From assembly GCA_945952345.1 (NCBI GenBank), contig CAMFIS010000010.1, positions 1 to 45,096 of the forward strand: a stretch of 45,096 nucleotides of DNA, read 5' to 3'. Source of the stretch: an uncultured Fimbriimonas sp. (GTDB lineage: Bacteria; Armatimonadota; Fimbriimonadia; Fimbriimonadales; Fimbriimonadaceae). Made by a program: the position numbers and the translations under genes. The notes beneath the pieces were generated by a model. The model was not told where the DNA came from. It saw only the letters and a list, made by a program, of their open reading frames with translations, and did no database searches. This document shows positions 9,972-18,147 of this stretch, one piece after another (within the stretch, counting starts at the first letter, position 1; each line of letters opens with the position of its first letter).

Positions 9972-11011
9972 GCCTTTACTCCTGCGTAGCGCAGCCATTC
10001 GCCGCGCAAAATCCAAACTCGGCTGCCAATCCCACCGATGACGGCAAGGCCGAAGAACACGGATTGAAATGTTATCGGCACCATGATCGCCCCGAAGATG
10101 ACGTACCACAAGGGCCATGGGCGAACTTCGGCGACCCATTGCGATTCGGCGATGCCTGCACTGATGTGATCCTGCACTCCGTAGAACGATCGGCCGATGG
10201 TCAGCCATGCCTTCTGTGCCTCCTTGGAGTCATTGGTTCGCGACAACGACATATAGCTCGACAGCAGACCGGCCTGGTTGTACACAATTCCCGTGGGAAT
10301 CAAGTACGCGCCCTGCGCCTGAGGATCGATTCGAAACTTGCTCGTCGTGGAATGTTCAATGATCGGAGCTGCGACTGCATTACGCTCCGCAAATGGCTTT
10401 TGGTCTTTCAGATATAAAGACACGGCCGTCTGGTCTCTCCCCAGTGCGGGCTGAAGCTTTAGGTAGAGCTTAACGTTCTTTTCCCGCTCGGCCTTGTCTT
10501 TCGCGACCGCGAGGCGCTGTTGGTTGTAAAACGGGAAGAGAAGGCAAGCGGTCAGCAAACACGCTATCGTAACAGGTTTCCATAACAGTCGGCGGGCGAG
10601 TACGATGCCATAACCGTAGACCAGCCCCGAGGCAATCGCCAACCATGTCAGCGGGACGAATCCGGCCAAGGTCCAGTGGAATAATCCGTAGGCCAACATC
10701 GATTGGCTGCCGATGAAATACAGCACAGCCGCCATCGGTACCCAGAACAGCGCCTTCTGGATGCGCAATCCGCGTGTCTGGCGCGAGGCGTTGTTGAGAA
10801 TCTGTAGCGCGATTTGGCCAAGGCTGCCAATCCTCTCCCGAGCGCTCCGGTCGGCGTCTTGCTCGCTTGCGCCTTGGGCGATGCTTTCCTCAAAAAGGTC
10901 TGAGTAATGGCCCGTGATTTCTTGGATCGGATTCTCGAACTCGGGAGATTTGGAACCCCGCCGCACAACTTGGCGAAGATCGGATTCAAAGTGAGTGACG
11001 AACTTATGCAT
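9968..11011 (-). CDS. Membrane protein with HAAS/permease-prefix-like N-terminus (paralogue 1)
   Basis: A 347-aa protein. The N-terminal 75 residues (NPIQEITGHYSDLFEESIAQ, then GASEQDADRSARERIGSLGQIA) match the helical prefix domain common in PadR-linked membrane proteins. Hydrophobic segments follow at about 90-170, then a soluble region of about 130 residues and a last pair of helices. It starts inside the last codons of padR (8-nt overlap), so it is translated as part of the padR operon. In characterised relatives such domains couple a membrane protein to an envelope signal; here that is inference. Confidence 0.8.
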   Translation of the reverse strand: MHKFVTHFESDLRQVVRRGSKSPEFENPIQEITGHYSDLFEESIAQGASEQDADRSARERIGSLGQIALQILNNASRQTRGLRIQKALFWVPMAAVLYFIGSQSMLAYGLFHWTLAGFVPLTWLAIASGLVYGYGIVLARRLLWKPVTIACLLTACLLFPFYNQQRLAVAKDKAEREKNVKLYLKLQPALGRDQTAVSLYLKDQKPFAERNAVAAPIIEHSTTSKFRIDPQAQGAYLIPTGIVYNQAGLLSSYMSLSRTNDSKEAQKAWLTIGRSFYGVQDHISAGIAESQWVAEVRPWPLWYVIFGAIMVPITFQSVFFGLAVIGGIGSRVWILRGEWLRYAGVKA

Positions 11012-11342
11012 GGCATGTGCTCCATGCCTTCACCGGCTTCATCACTGCGTTCACTTTCTTGACGAATCGCTCGAATTCCTTTTGCCGTTCGAGGAGGAAT
11101 GTGCCGCCTTCGTCGGTGATGGAGTACACCCGGCGGTTGGGTTTGCCTTCCTGCACCACCCACTCGGCGGTCACAAAGCCGTTTTCTTCGAGCTTGCGAA
11201 GCGCTGGATAGAGCTGAGCCTCGCCGTACTTGAACATGTCGTCGCTGAGCTCGCGAATTCGTTTCGCGATCTCATATCCATATCCTGGCTCGTGCTGGAG
11301 GACCCCCAGCACCATTGCCTCCACGTCACTTCGAAAGTCCAT
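11004..11342 (-). CDS. PadR-family transcriptional regulator
   Basis: A 112-aa protein with the PadR winged-helix N-terminus: LGVLQHEPGYGYEIAKRI, then GEAQLYPALRKLEENGFVTAEW and the wing GKPNRRVYSITDEG. The end is the dimerisation helix. PadR proteins usually repress their own operon and release it on binding a ligand. It leads an operon with two paralogous membrane proteins, and its promoter sits directly on the start codon. No Shine-Dalgarno is visible. Confidence 0.92.
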   Translation of the reverse strand: MDFRSDVEAMVLGVLQHEPGYGYEIAKRIRELSDDMFKYGEAQLYPALRKLEENGFVTAEWVVQEGKPNRRVYSITDEGGTFLLERQKEFERFVKKVNAVMKPVKAWSTCHA

Positions 11343-11348
11343 AAAGTC

Positions 11349-11377
11349 ATTATATATAAAGTTTTGATATATGTATA
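11349..11377 (-). promoter_or_regulatory. padR promoter, leaderless arrangement
   Basis: On the minus strand: TATACA (-35 candidate, 11372-11377), 17-nt spacer, TATAAT (11349-11354), then 6 nt and the ATG of padR. A perfect -10 this close to the ATG predicts an mRNA that begins at or next to the start codon. The AT-rich TATATA tracts would be a natural place for PadR autoregulation. Confidence 0.6.
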
Positions 11378-11381
11378 GAGA

Positions 11382-13178
11382 TTATTTCAAAGTGTAGCAA
11401 ATAAATTCATCAGACATGGGGCCACGGTCTTGGCCAAACTGTTTTCCATATCCTCCACCACTGGCCGCAATCACCAGATATTGCTTTCCTCGAATCGAAT
11501 AAGTCATTGGAGCCGCGAACGCGGAGGCAGGAAGCGAGAATTCTCTTAGCAACGCCCCGTTACGACTATCGAATGCCCGAAAAGTCTGGTCGCATGTGGA
11601 CCCAATGAAGAGCAGGTTGCCAGCGGTTGCGAGCGGTCCACCCAAATTCATCGTCCCGGTTGCCGGAATTCCCTTGCGAGTCAGTTCTTTGTACTCACCG
11701 AGCGTCTTCCTCCATACAAAATTGCCCCGATTCAAGTCGATCGCGGTGAGGTTCCCCCACGGAGGTTTTGTGCCGGGAAATCCATTCTGATCGGTCAGGG
11801 TTTCGTAGGAGCCGACAACGGCGGGAAGATTATTGGTATTCACGAAGAGCCGGTGGGTTCTCGGGTCAAATGCTGAACACGACCACGGTGATCCACCGAA
11901 ATATCCCGGGGCCATAATCGTGCCTTGTGGAGATGGTGGCAAATATTTCTTGCCAAAAAGTAAGCCAGAAATCCGCTTCTGAACATAGGACGTCGACTCG
12001 GGACTAATATCCGTAACGCTCTCATTCGTAAACAAAACGTCCGTGAGAGGCGGTGGCAGGACCGGCTCAGGTTGAGTCTTCGACGCGTGCTCTCCAGGAT
12101 TGAGTGATTCTGGAACCGGGACTTCTCGAATATCGAACAAGGGTTTGCCCGTGACTCGATCGAAAACAAAGCAAAACCCAGTCTTCGTGAGTTGGGCAAC
12201 GGCATCCAGGTTATGATTGCCCCGCCTTACTGAGCAAAGGATGGGTGGACTTGCATTGTCATGATCCCAAAGATCGTGGTGAACGGTTTGAAAGTGCCAA
12301 AGTCGCTTACCGGTTTTGGCATCGAGGGCGATTAGGCAATCTCCAAATAGGTTATCTCCCGGTCGATTTCGTCCGTCAAAGTCGGGTGCTACTGAGCCAG
12401 TAGCTGCAAACAGGATTCCACGCTTTTCGTCGACCACGTATCCATTCCATGGCCCGCCTGCGCCTCCATTTTTCCAAGAGTTGCCGGGCCAATCTTCGCT
12501 GCCGAATTCTCCAGGATGAGGGATAACGTGAAAGGTCCACACCCGTTTTCCCGTCTTAACCGAAAAAGCCATGATGTCGCCGGGGGCAGCGTTGGCTCCC
12601 TCGTCGCTCGCGATACCAACGTAAACAAGATCGCCATACACGACAGGCGCAGCCGAAACGCCGACATAAGAATTTCTCCACTGCAGACCAAGCTCTTCGC
12701 GTAGGTTGACTTCTCCAAACTCAGGATCAGGCTTACCTGACTTGGCGTTCAGGGAGAGTATTCGTCCGTCGGGCGTTCCGTACAGGATTCTGCATTTCCC
12801 GCCGATCTTTCCGTCGCTCCAATATGCAACGCCGCGACTTGCCTTTGCGTGGCCGCTCTTGGCCAGGGAATTGTTTGAATTCCAAGACCAGAGCTCTTTC
12901 CCGGTCACAGAATTGATTGCGACGACTCGATGGCCCGCAGTCACCGCAAACATCGTTCCCTCCACGACGATTGGAGTGCACTGAATCGGGACGCTTCCGC
13001 TTTTGTCGCCCGTATGGTAAGTCCATGCAATCCCCAGCCGTTGAATGTTCTTCGTGCTAATTTGGGAAAGAGGTGAATAGTGACTGCCACCCGGATCGTT
13101 GCCAAAGTTTGGCCAGTCGATATTCGGCGCTTGGGATGGCGCCGATGCCGCGAGGATCGTCAGAATCTGCTCGATCAT
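11382..13178 (-). CDS. PQQ-dependent dehydrogenase (quinoprotein, beta-propeller)
   Basis: A 598-aa protein starting DWPNFGNDPGGSHYSPLSQI, the opening of membrane glucose-dehydrogenase-like quinoproteins, with repeated PQQ propeller blades (GKELWSW, GKRVWTF, GKRLWHFQ). VHHDLWDHDNASPP corresponds to the HDLWD region of glucose/quinate dehydrogenases, and SSGGGYGKQ-type glycine runs lie near the C-terminus. Such enzymes oxidise sugars or alcohols in the periplasm and pass electrons to quinone; the substrate is not evident. The N-terminal 17 residues could be a short signal. The membrane anchor domain of GcdA is missing. Its ATG overlaps the methyltransferase stop by 4 nt. Confidence 0.88.
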   Translation of the reverse strand: MIEQILTILAASAPSQAPNIDWPNFGNDPGGSHYSPLSQISTKNIQRLGIAWTYHTGDKSGSVPIQCTPIVVEGTMFAVTAGHRVVAINSVTGKELWSWNSNNSLAKSGHAKASRGVAYWSDGKIGGKCRILYGTPDGRILSLNAKSGKPDPEFGEVNLREELGLQWRNSYVGVSAAPVVYGDLVYVGIASDEGANAAPGDIMAFSVKTGKRVWTFHVIPHPGEFGSEDWPGNSWKNGGAGGPWNGYVVDEKRGILFAATGSVAPDFDGRNRPGDNLFGDCLIALDAKTGKRLWHFQTVHHDLWDHDNASPPILCSVRRGNHNLDAVAQLTKTGFCFVFDRVTGKPLFDIREVPVPESLNPGEHASKTQPEPVLPPPLTDVLFTNESVTDISPESTSYVQKRISGLLFGKKYLPPSPQGTIMAPGYFGGSPWSCSAFDPRTHRLFVNTNNLPAVVGSYETLTDQNGFPGTKPPWGNLTAIDLNRGNFVWRKTLGEYKELTRKGIPATGTMNLGGPLATAGNLLFIGSTCDQTFRAFDSRNGALLREFSLPASAFAAPMTYSIRGKQYLVIAASGGGYGKQFGQDRGPMSDEFICYTLK

Positions 13179-13828
13179 TTTACGATTGCCATCGATATTC
13201 CATCGCCGATGGGCATGAGCACCACGTCGACGCGGTCATCGTTGGCCAACTTCTCGTTGTAGGCACGGATGACGTTGGTGTTTTCTTCTTGGTTTTCGGC
13301 GTCGATGACCCGACCAGCCCACAGCACATTGTCGCTAAGGATGATGCCGCCCTTCTTTACCAATTTGAGGCATCGTTCGAAGTAGTTGGGCATGTTGGGT
13401 TTATCGGCGTCGATGAATGCGAGGTCGAACTGAGGCTCGCCGTTGGCGATGAGACTATCGACCGATTCCAATGCCGGTCCAAGTTTCAATTCAATCGTGT
13501 CGGCATAGCCAGCTTCGTTCCAGTACTGCTTGGCGATGCTCGTGAATTCTTCACTGATATCGCACGCCACGACCTTGCTGTCCTTGCCCATCGCCTCCGC
13601 GACGACAAGCGAGCTGTAACCGGTGAAGACGCCAATTTCGAGGTAGCGCTTGGCGCCAATCGCCTTTGCCATCCACGCCATGAAGAGTCCTTGGTCGGCG
13701 GAGATTTGGTAGCCGGCATCGGCCATGCCCGACGTTTCCTCGCGTAGGCGACGAAGGACCTCACTTTCTTTGAGTGTTACGGATTCTATGTAGGATTGCA
13801 GGGCGGGATCGATGAAGGTCTTGGCCAT
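13175..13828 (-). CDS. SAM-dependent O-methyltransferase (caffeoyl-CoA OMT-like)
   Basis: A 217-aa protein of the O-methyltransferase family 3. The SAM loop is YLEIGVFTGYSSLVVAEAM, acidic motif II is VVACDIS, and the metal site is formed by FIDADKPN and LSDNVLWAG. These enzymes methylate catechol-like hydroxyls with Mg2+. The substrate is unknown. It lies directly upstream of the PQQ dehydrogenase (ATGA overlap), so the two are co-translated; whether they share a pathway is not clear. Confidence 0.92.
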   Translation of the reverse strand: MAKTFIDPALQSYIESVTLKESEVLRRLREETSGMADAGYQISADQGLFMAWMAKAIGAKRYLEIGVFTGYSSLVVAEAMGKDSKVVACDISEEFTSIAKQYWNEAGYADTIELKLGPALESVDSLIANGEPQFDLAFIDADKPNMPNYFERCLKLVKKGGIILSDNVLWAGRVIDAENQEENTNVIRAYNEKLANDDRVDVVLMPIGDGISMAIVK

Positions 13829-13859
13829 GACCTTAGTTTGGCCGATTGCCGACCGATTA

Positions 13860-14474
13860 CTATTCCTGGCCCAGTTTTGCGCCCTTGACGCACGTCATCA
13901 TCGCTTCAAACTCAGCTGGCTGAACGTACGACGTTTTGCCTTCCCACGAGACGATTCGCAATGGATCGTCGCTCTCTCCGCGATAGGGATGGCTCCAGAA
14001 CATCGGCACCGTCTCGCATCCGAAGTTCGTGGTGAACGGGATGTGATAGATGCCATACCGGCTCGAGGTGTCGAACGATGCGCCGGTCATGGCGTGCCAT
14101 GTCAGGTAACGCTGATCCATCGGCTGGGCGGAATCTGGCAATTCGTCGACGGGTGAATTGCAGACATCTTTAAGCGAAGACTCGTGCAGAACCTGGCAGG
14201 TGCCAGGCAGGCCCCAGTAATGGGCGGCGAGTGGCTCGGAAGGTGCGCGACCAATGCCGATAAGATAGCGATCATAGTCGCTCATCGAACTTGGGAAGCG
14301 ATCGTCGTTCGTGCCTGCATAGATTGCAGCGGTTTGGAACGAATTCTTGAGCCGCTCGGTCTCTCGGGCATACCGAAAGTCCAGTCGAACCTGATTGAGA
14401 ATAGGGCGAGTGATGGCGTAGATGACGGCAAGAATAAAGAGGGTTACTAACAGCTCTCCAATTCGTTGCACCAT
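13860..14474 (-). CDS. Pilin-like anchored protein, non-canonical
   Basis: A 204-aa protein. One hydrophobic helix (ELLVTLFILAVIYAI, residues 7-21) is followed by a polar helix and LKNSFQTAAIYAGTNDDRFPSS, which resembles the xxYxxDYDDxxP part of the large pilin-like proteins at 37 and 38.5 kb. The usual prepilin cleavage site and Glu5 are absent, so it may stay a bitopic membrane protein. The ATG at 14474 has GGGAG 8 nt upstream; the frame open further upstream is discarded because it runs through the hairpin and the next gene. Function unknown. Confidence 0.75.
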   Translation of the reverse strand: MVQRIGELLVTLFILAVIYAITRPILNQVRLDFRYARETERLKNSFQTAAIYAGTNDDRFPSSMSDYDRYLIGIGRAPSEPLAAHYWGLPGTCQVLHESSLKDVCNSPVDELPDSAQPMDQRYLTWHAMTGASFDTSSRYGIYHIPFTTNFGCETVPMFWSHPYRGESDDPLRIVSWEGKTSYVQPAEFEAMMTCVKGAKLGQE

Positions 14475-14558
14475 CCGTTTTTCTCCCGCGATACCGCCCT
14501 TGTATTGTAATCGCTCTAAGCAATTATTGGTATTTGTGCGGGGAGAAAGCAGGCGTTG

Positions 14559-14587
14559 GCCCTCGGATTTGTAACAAATCCGAGGGC
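14559..14587 (-). terminator. 13-bp hairpin after the 14596-15105 gene
   Basis: GCCCTCGGATTTG (14559-14571) and CAAATCCGAGGGC (14575-14587) pair perfectly around a 3-nt loop, 8 nt past the stop codon. It probably ends or protects that transcript, but no T-run follows, so it is not a classical terminator. Confidence 0.55.
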
Positions 14588-14595
14588 ATAGCGAA

Positions 14596-15105
14596 CTAGA
14601 TGTTCGGCCGATAGATTTCGACCTGATGGAATCGCTCGAACTCCCATCGCGAGGAGATGTTGAGATCCGTGTTGGGCCGCCAAATGTGGATCGCGAAGAC
14701 ATCCGGCTTATCGGCGGTGCCGGAGTTTTGTTTGCGGCGATCCATGCCGTAGTACTCCACGTAGACGTCGACCGAAGAGTTCGTGGCCGTGTTGCGCAAC
14801 GAACCGCCGCCTCGATAGAGCAACGCGCCGTTGGCGTCCGACATCTCGGCGATCTTGTGCATGGTCAGCACGTAGCCTGTGGTCGTGGTACCGGCGTTGA
14901 ATCCCATCTCCAGATAGCCGTTGGATTGGAGCACATTGTGCGCGTCCTTCCAGACCTCGAAGAGGGTTGCAATTCGGACATGGCTCATCTTTTCCGTATT
15001 GGGAAGCTCGGCGCGGAGGCCGAAAAGATAAGGGTCGGTTTGAGCGAGAGAGAGTGCAGAAGCCGCGAAGGCAAAAGCTGTTAAAGCAAGGAACTTGAAT
15101 TTCAT
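14596..15105 (-). CDS. Exported protein of unknown function
   Basis: A 169-aa protein with a clear Sec signal peptide (KFKFLALTAFAFAASALSLA, cleavage after AQ or LA). The mature part has no domain I recognise; it is rich in Thr/Asn and Tyr, and ends HIWRPN..FHQVEIYRPN. ATG 15105 is preferred over the frame open to 15126 because it gives the signal peptide start and has GGGTGA upstream. It is flanked by a strong hairpin on its 3' side. Confidence 0.75.
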   Translation of the reverse strand: MKFKFLALTAFAFAASALSLAQTDPYLFGLRAELPNTEKMSHVRIATLFEVWKDAHNVLQSNGYLEMGFNAGTTTTGYVLTMHKIAEMSDANGALLYRGGGSLRNTATNSSVDVYVEYYGMDRRKQNSGTADKPDVFAIHIWRPNTDLNISSRWEFERFHQVEIYRPNI

Positions 15106-15212
15106 AAGAAAGTCACCCAACGGCACTTATATCATTCTTATGGCCGTTGAGTGACAGATTTGGGCAGTTAGTACTAAATGGCGTCTTTCTGGTTAGTACT
15201 TGTTGCTCAATT

Positions 15213-15233
15213 TTGGAACCTTTTAGGCTCCAA
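15213..15233 (-). terminator. Weak terminator-like hairpin after the M28 peptidase
   Basis: On the minus strand TTGGAGCC-TAAAA-GGTTCCAA with one G-U pair, followed by AATTG. It lies 15 nt past the stop codon. There is no proper T-run. Confidence 0.4.
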
Positions 15234-15247
15234 TGGCTACGCGGCTT

Positions 15248-16750
15248 CTATCGACCGCCTCCGCTCTGTTGAACGTCGTGCGGAAGCATGCCCTGGTAGT
15301 TACCGAGTTGGTGAATGCAGAGGTACACCAGCTTCGCCGTGTTCGAGATCTTGTCGAAGTTAATCTTCTCGATCGTATCGGTCGGCTGGTGGTAGTCGGG
15401 GTGGAAGCCGGTGAAGAAGAACGCGATGGGAATACCCAATCGAGCGAAGTTATAGTGGTCGCTTCGGGTGTACACATCTTCGGCGTCGTATCGAAACTTC
15501 CATCCGATCGACTCGTTCTGGTCGAGGATGATCTTGTCCAGGCCGGTGGAGATTCGCTTGGAGCCGACGAGGCGGATGGTGTCGCGATTCTCATCTTCTT
15601 TGTCGATTCGGTTCTGGTCGCCGTTTTGGGCACCGACCGAGTTTCGGCCAACCATGTCCATCTGGAGCTCGGCGATCATCTTGTTCTTGATGTCGACGGG
15701 AGGGTTGTCGCTGAAGTATCGCGAGCCAAGCAGGCCCATTTCTTCGCCGAAGAACGACATGAAGATAACCGTTCGCTTGGGCTTGACGGGGTTGCTGGTG
15801 AGCGCCTTTGCGAGTTGGAGAAGGGCCGTGCTTCCCGATCCGTCATCGTCGGCACCGGGATAGACCACGTCTCCGCGCTTGCCGAGGTGATCGAGGTGGG
15901 CACCCACACCAATGTATTCGTTTGCCAGGGCCGGATCCGAACCTTCGAGCTTGGCCACGACATTGCCGACTTTAATCTTCTCGACGATCGGCTTGGCACC
16001 GGCGGTGATCTTTTCGGTCAACGGCATCGAGAAGATCGTGTTGGGCTGCGTTGCGGCATTGATGATCTTCATGTCTTCCGCGCCGAACATCTTCGCGACG
16101 CTCTTTTTGGAAATGCTGAGCCGTGCAATGGTCGTTGAGGCGCTCGGTTCGCGATTGCTGCCCGACCACGATGGCGACGGGACCTTGTCGACGATGCTGA
16201 TGACGGTTTTCGCGTCGGCACCCATCAAGAGGTTTTCAAAATTTCGAAGCTTTGAGGTATTGCTGATGAGCACGATCTTGCCCTTCACGGCATCTTTGAC
16301 TTCGTCGGGAACCTTGGTGATGTCACCGTTCGCGCTGACGAAAATGACATCGCCCTGGACGTCGACGGTCCCATTGCGAGCAACTCCGATTTCGGATTCC
16401 TTGGCTTTATAGTGGGAAGTCTCGAGGTGCAGTGACTTAGGATCGGTACCAACACGCCAAAAATCGACCAACTGGAAGTAGCTGCCGTCAGGCATGATCG
16501 GCTTGAGTCCGTATTGCTTGAAGTGGGCAGCCATGTAATCCATGGCTTTCTGAAAACCTGGTTGGCCCGTTCCGCGACCTTCGCACTGGGTGGAAAGGAA
16601 GGTCAGAAAGTTTTTGCCGTCGGCCGGTTTGATCGTGTCGAATCCTTTCTTGAGATCGGAAGGGACTTCTCGTAGGCCCGGTTGGAACTGAGCCTGAGCG
16701 AAAACCGCCGATCCCGCACATATAATCGCAAAGGAAGATCGAAGCTTCAT
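15248..16750 (-). CDS. M28-family zinc metallopeptidase, exported
   Basis: A 500-aa protein with a signal peptide (KLRSSFAIICAGSAVFAQAQ) and a PA-type insert before the peptidase domain. The M28 metal ligands are all visible in order: GAHLDHLG, GADDDGSGS, FFGEEMGLLGS (catalytic Glu plus ligand Glu), QMDMVGRN and YTRSDHYNF. M28 enzymes remove N-terminal amino acids with two zinc ions, here outside the cytoplasm. TAAAGT stands 6 nt before the ATG and there is no Shine-Dalgarno, so the mRNA may be leaderless. It is divergent from tyrS over 55 nt. Confidence 0.92.
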   Translation of the reverse strand: MKLRSSFAIICAGSAVFAQAQFQPGLREVPSDLKKGFDTIKPADGKNFLTFLSTQCEGRGTGQPGFQKAMDYMAAHFKQYGLKPIMPDGSYFQLVDFWRVGTDPKSLHLETSHYKAKESEIGVARNGTVDVQGDVIFVSANGDITKVPDEVKDAVKGKIVLISNTSKLRNFENLLMGADAKTVISIVDKVPSPSWSGSNREPSASTTIARLSISKKSVAKMFGAEDMKIINAATQPNTIFSMPLTEKITAGAKPIVEKIKVGNVVAKLEGSDPALANEYIGVGAHLDHLGKRGDVVYPGADDDGSGSTALLQLAKALTSNPVKPKRTVIFMSFFGEEMGLLGSRYFSDNPPVDIKNKMIAELQMDMVGRNSVGAQNGDQNRIDKEDENRDTIRLVGSKRISTGLDKIILDQNESIGWKFRYDAEDVYTRSDHYNFARLGIPIAFFFTGFHPDYHQPTDTIEKINFDKISNTAKLVYLCIHQLGNYQGMLPHDVQQSGGGR

Positions 16751-16805
16751 GACGGTACTTTACCGGATAAATCAGGACTTTGGTTCCCGGTACACTTGAA
16801 CCTAT

Positions 16806-17996
16806 ATGACCCAGGAAGAACAGCTGCAGATTATCCGCCGAGGGACCACCGAGATTATTGGCGAAGGCGAGATTATGGACCGGATTAAAGCCGGCCGTGT
16901 GTTGAGGGTGAAGCTGGGTGTGGACCCCACGGCCAAAGACGTGACCCTGGGTTGGGCGGTGGTACTTCGGAAGCTGCGCGACTTCCAGAAGCTTGGGCAC
17001 ATTGCGTGTTTGATCATCGGCGACTTTACGGCTCAGATCGGAGATCCGAGTGGCAAGAGCAAGACCCGAAAGCAGTTGACTCGGGAAGAGGTTCAGGCCA
17101 ACGTCGACGCGGTTTCGAAGCAGTTCTTTAGGATTCTCGATCCGGCCAAGACGGAGATTTACTACAACAAGGATTGGCTGGGCAAGATGACGTTCGAGGA
17201 CGTGATCCGGCTTTGTTCGCGGTACACGGTGGCGCGGATTATGGAGCGGGACGACTTTACGAAGCGGTTCGAGAACCACGAGCCGATCGCGATGCACGAG
17301 ATTCTGTATCCGCTTTGCCAAGGCATGGACTCGGTGGAGATCAAATCGGACATCGAGATTGGTGGGAACGACCAGAAGTTCAATAACCTCGTGGGTCGAA
17401 CGCTAATGGAGCAGTACGGGCTGGAGGCTCAGGCAGTGGTTCTGTGCCCTCTGCTCGTAGGCACGGATGGTAAAGAGAAGATGTCGCAATCGCTGGGCAA
17501 CTACATCTCGATTACTGACGAGCCGAACACGATGTTCGGCAAGACGATGTCGATTCCGGATGAGACCATCGCGAACTGGTTTGAGCTTTGTACGGATGTG
17601 CCTATGGCGGAGGTCGGAGCGATGATGGGTGAAGGTAAGAATCCTCGGGATGCCAAGATTCGCTTGGCGAAAGAGATCGTGGCTTTGTATCACTCTCCGT
17701 CGGATGCGGATGATGCTGAGCGGTACTTTGTGGAGACGTTTAGCCAGCGAAAGGTGGTGACCGAGGCGGAGGAGGCTGAGATTCCGGCGGAGTTGGTGGT
17801 GGAAGGTTTTGTTTCTCTGCCAGCTTTGATTGCGGCGCTCGGGTTGGCGGCATCGAATGGCAAGGCAAAGGATCTAATCTCGGCTGGTGCGGTGGCGCTG
17901 GATGGCGAGAAGGTGACGGAGCTGCGGATTGGAGCGGATGCGCTGGTCGGTAGGGTGCTGAAAGTTGGCAAGCACCAGTTTAGAAAGCTGGTTTAG
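16806..17996 (+). CDS. tyrS: Tyrosyl-tRNA synthetase (TyrZ-like), degenerate HIGH motif
   Basis: A 396-aa class I synthetase of normal length. It has KLGVDPTA at the nucleotide site, GDFTAQIGDPSGKS, GGNDQKFNNLVGR in the tyrosine pocket, KMSQS (225-229) and a C-terminal S4-like RNA-binding domain (about 335-396). It charges tRNA-Tyr in the cytoplasm. The HIGH signature, expected as H-x-G-H after DPTAxD, reads T-L-G-W (47-50), so both histidines are missing. ATG 16806 has no Shine-Dalgarno; TACACT lies 9 nt upstream. The gene converges with ftsY. Confidence 0.93.
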   Translation: MTQEEQLQIIRRGTTEIIGEGEIMDRIKAGRVLRVKLGVDPTAKDVTLGWAVVLRKLRDFQKLGHIACLIIGDFTAQIGDPSGKSKTRKQLTREEVQANVDAVSKQFFRILDPAKTEIYYNKDWLGKMTFEDVIRLCSRYTVARIMERDDFTKRFENHEPIAMHEILYPLCQGMDSVEIKSDIEIGGNDQKFNNLVGRTLMEQYGLEAQAVVLCPLLVGTDGKEKMSQSLGNYISITDEPNTMFGKTMSIPDETIANWFELCTDVPMAEVGAMMGEGKNPRDAKIRLAKEIVALYHSPSDADDAERYFVETFSQRKVVTEAEEAEIPAELVVEGFVSLPALIAALGLAASNGKAKDLISAGAVALDGEKVTELRIGADALVGRVLKVGKHQFRKLV

Positions 17997-18013
17997 GTCG
18001 GTGTCTTCTTCCT

Positions 18014-18037
18014 CCCCTTCTCCTCGGGGAGAAGGGG
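18014..18037 (+). terminator. Hairpin after tyrS, left half of a palindromic pair
   Basis: CCCCTTCTCC (18014-18023), TCGG loop, GGAGAAGGGG (18028-18037): perfect 10-bp stem 18 nt after the tyrS stop. The surrounding GGGGGTAGAGGGG is complementary to the second unit at 18095-18136, so the two units form an inverted pair. It is probably a terminator or a REP-like element; it has no T-run. Confidence 0.55.
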
Positions 18038-18111
18038 CCGGGGGTAGAGGGGATCGAATAGTTTCAGCCTTTGTATGGAAGATTTGCGTCCTTGCTCCCC
18101 TCCATCCCTAA

Positions 18112-18136
18112 CCCTTCCTCCCCAAGGGAGGAAGGG
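18112..18136 (-). terminator. Hairpin after ftsY, right half of a palindromic pair
   Basis: CCCTTCCTCCC (18112-18122), CAA loop, GGGAGGAAGGG (18126-18136): perfect 11-bp stem just past the ftsY stop. It mirrors the unit at 18014. Similar CCCTAACCC-type repeats recur between convergent genes in many bacterial genomes. Confidence 0.55.
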
Positions 18137-18147
18137 AAAGACACTAC

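Noticed and set aside
15233-16138. 301-aa open frame antisense to the M28 peptidase
   Set aside because: No start signal, no family features; the peptidase motifs on the other strand are complete.
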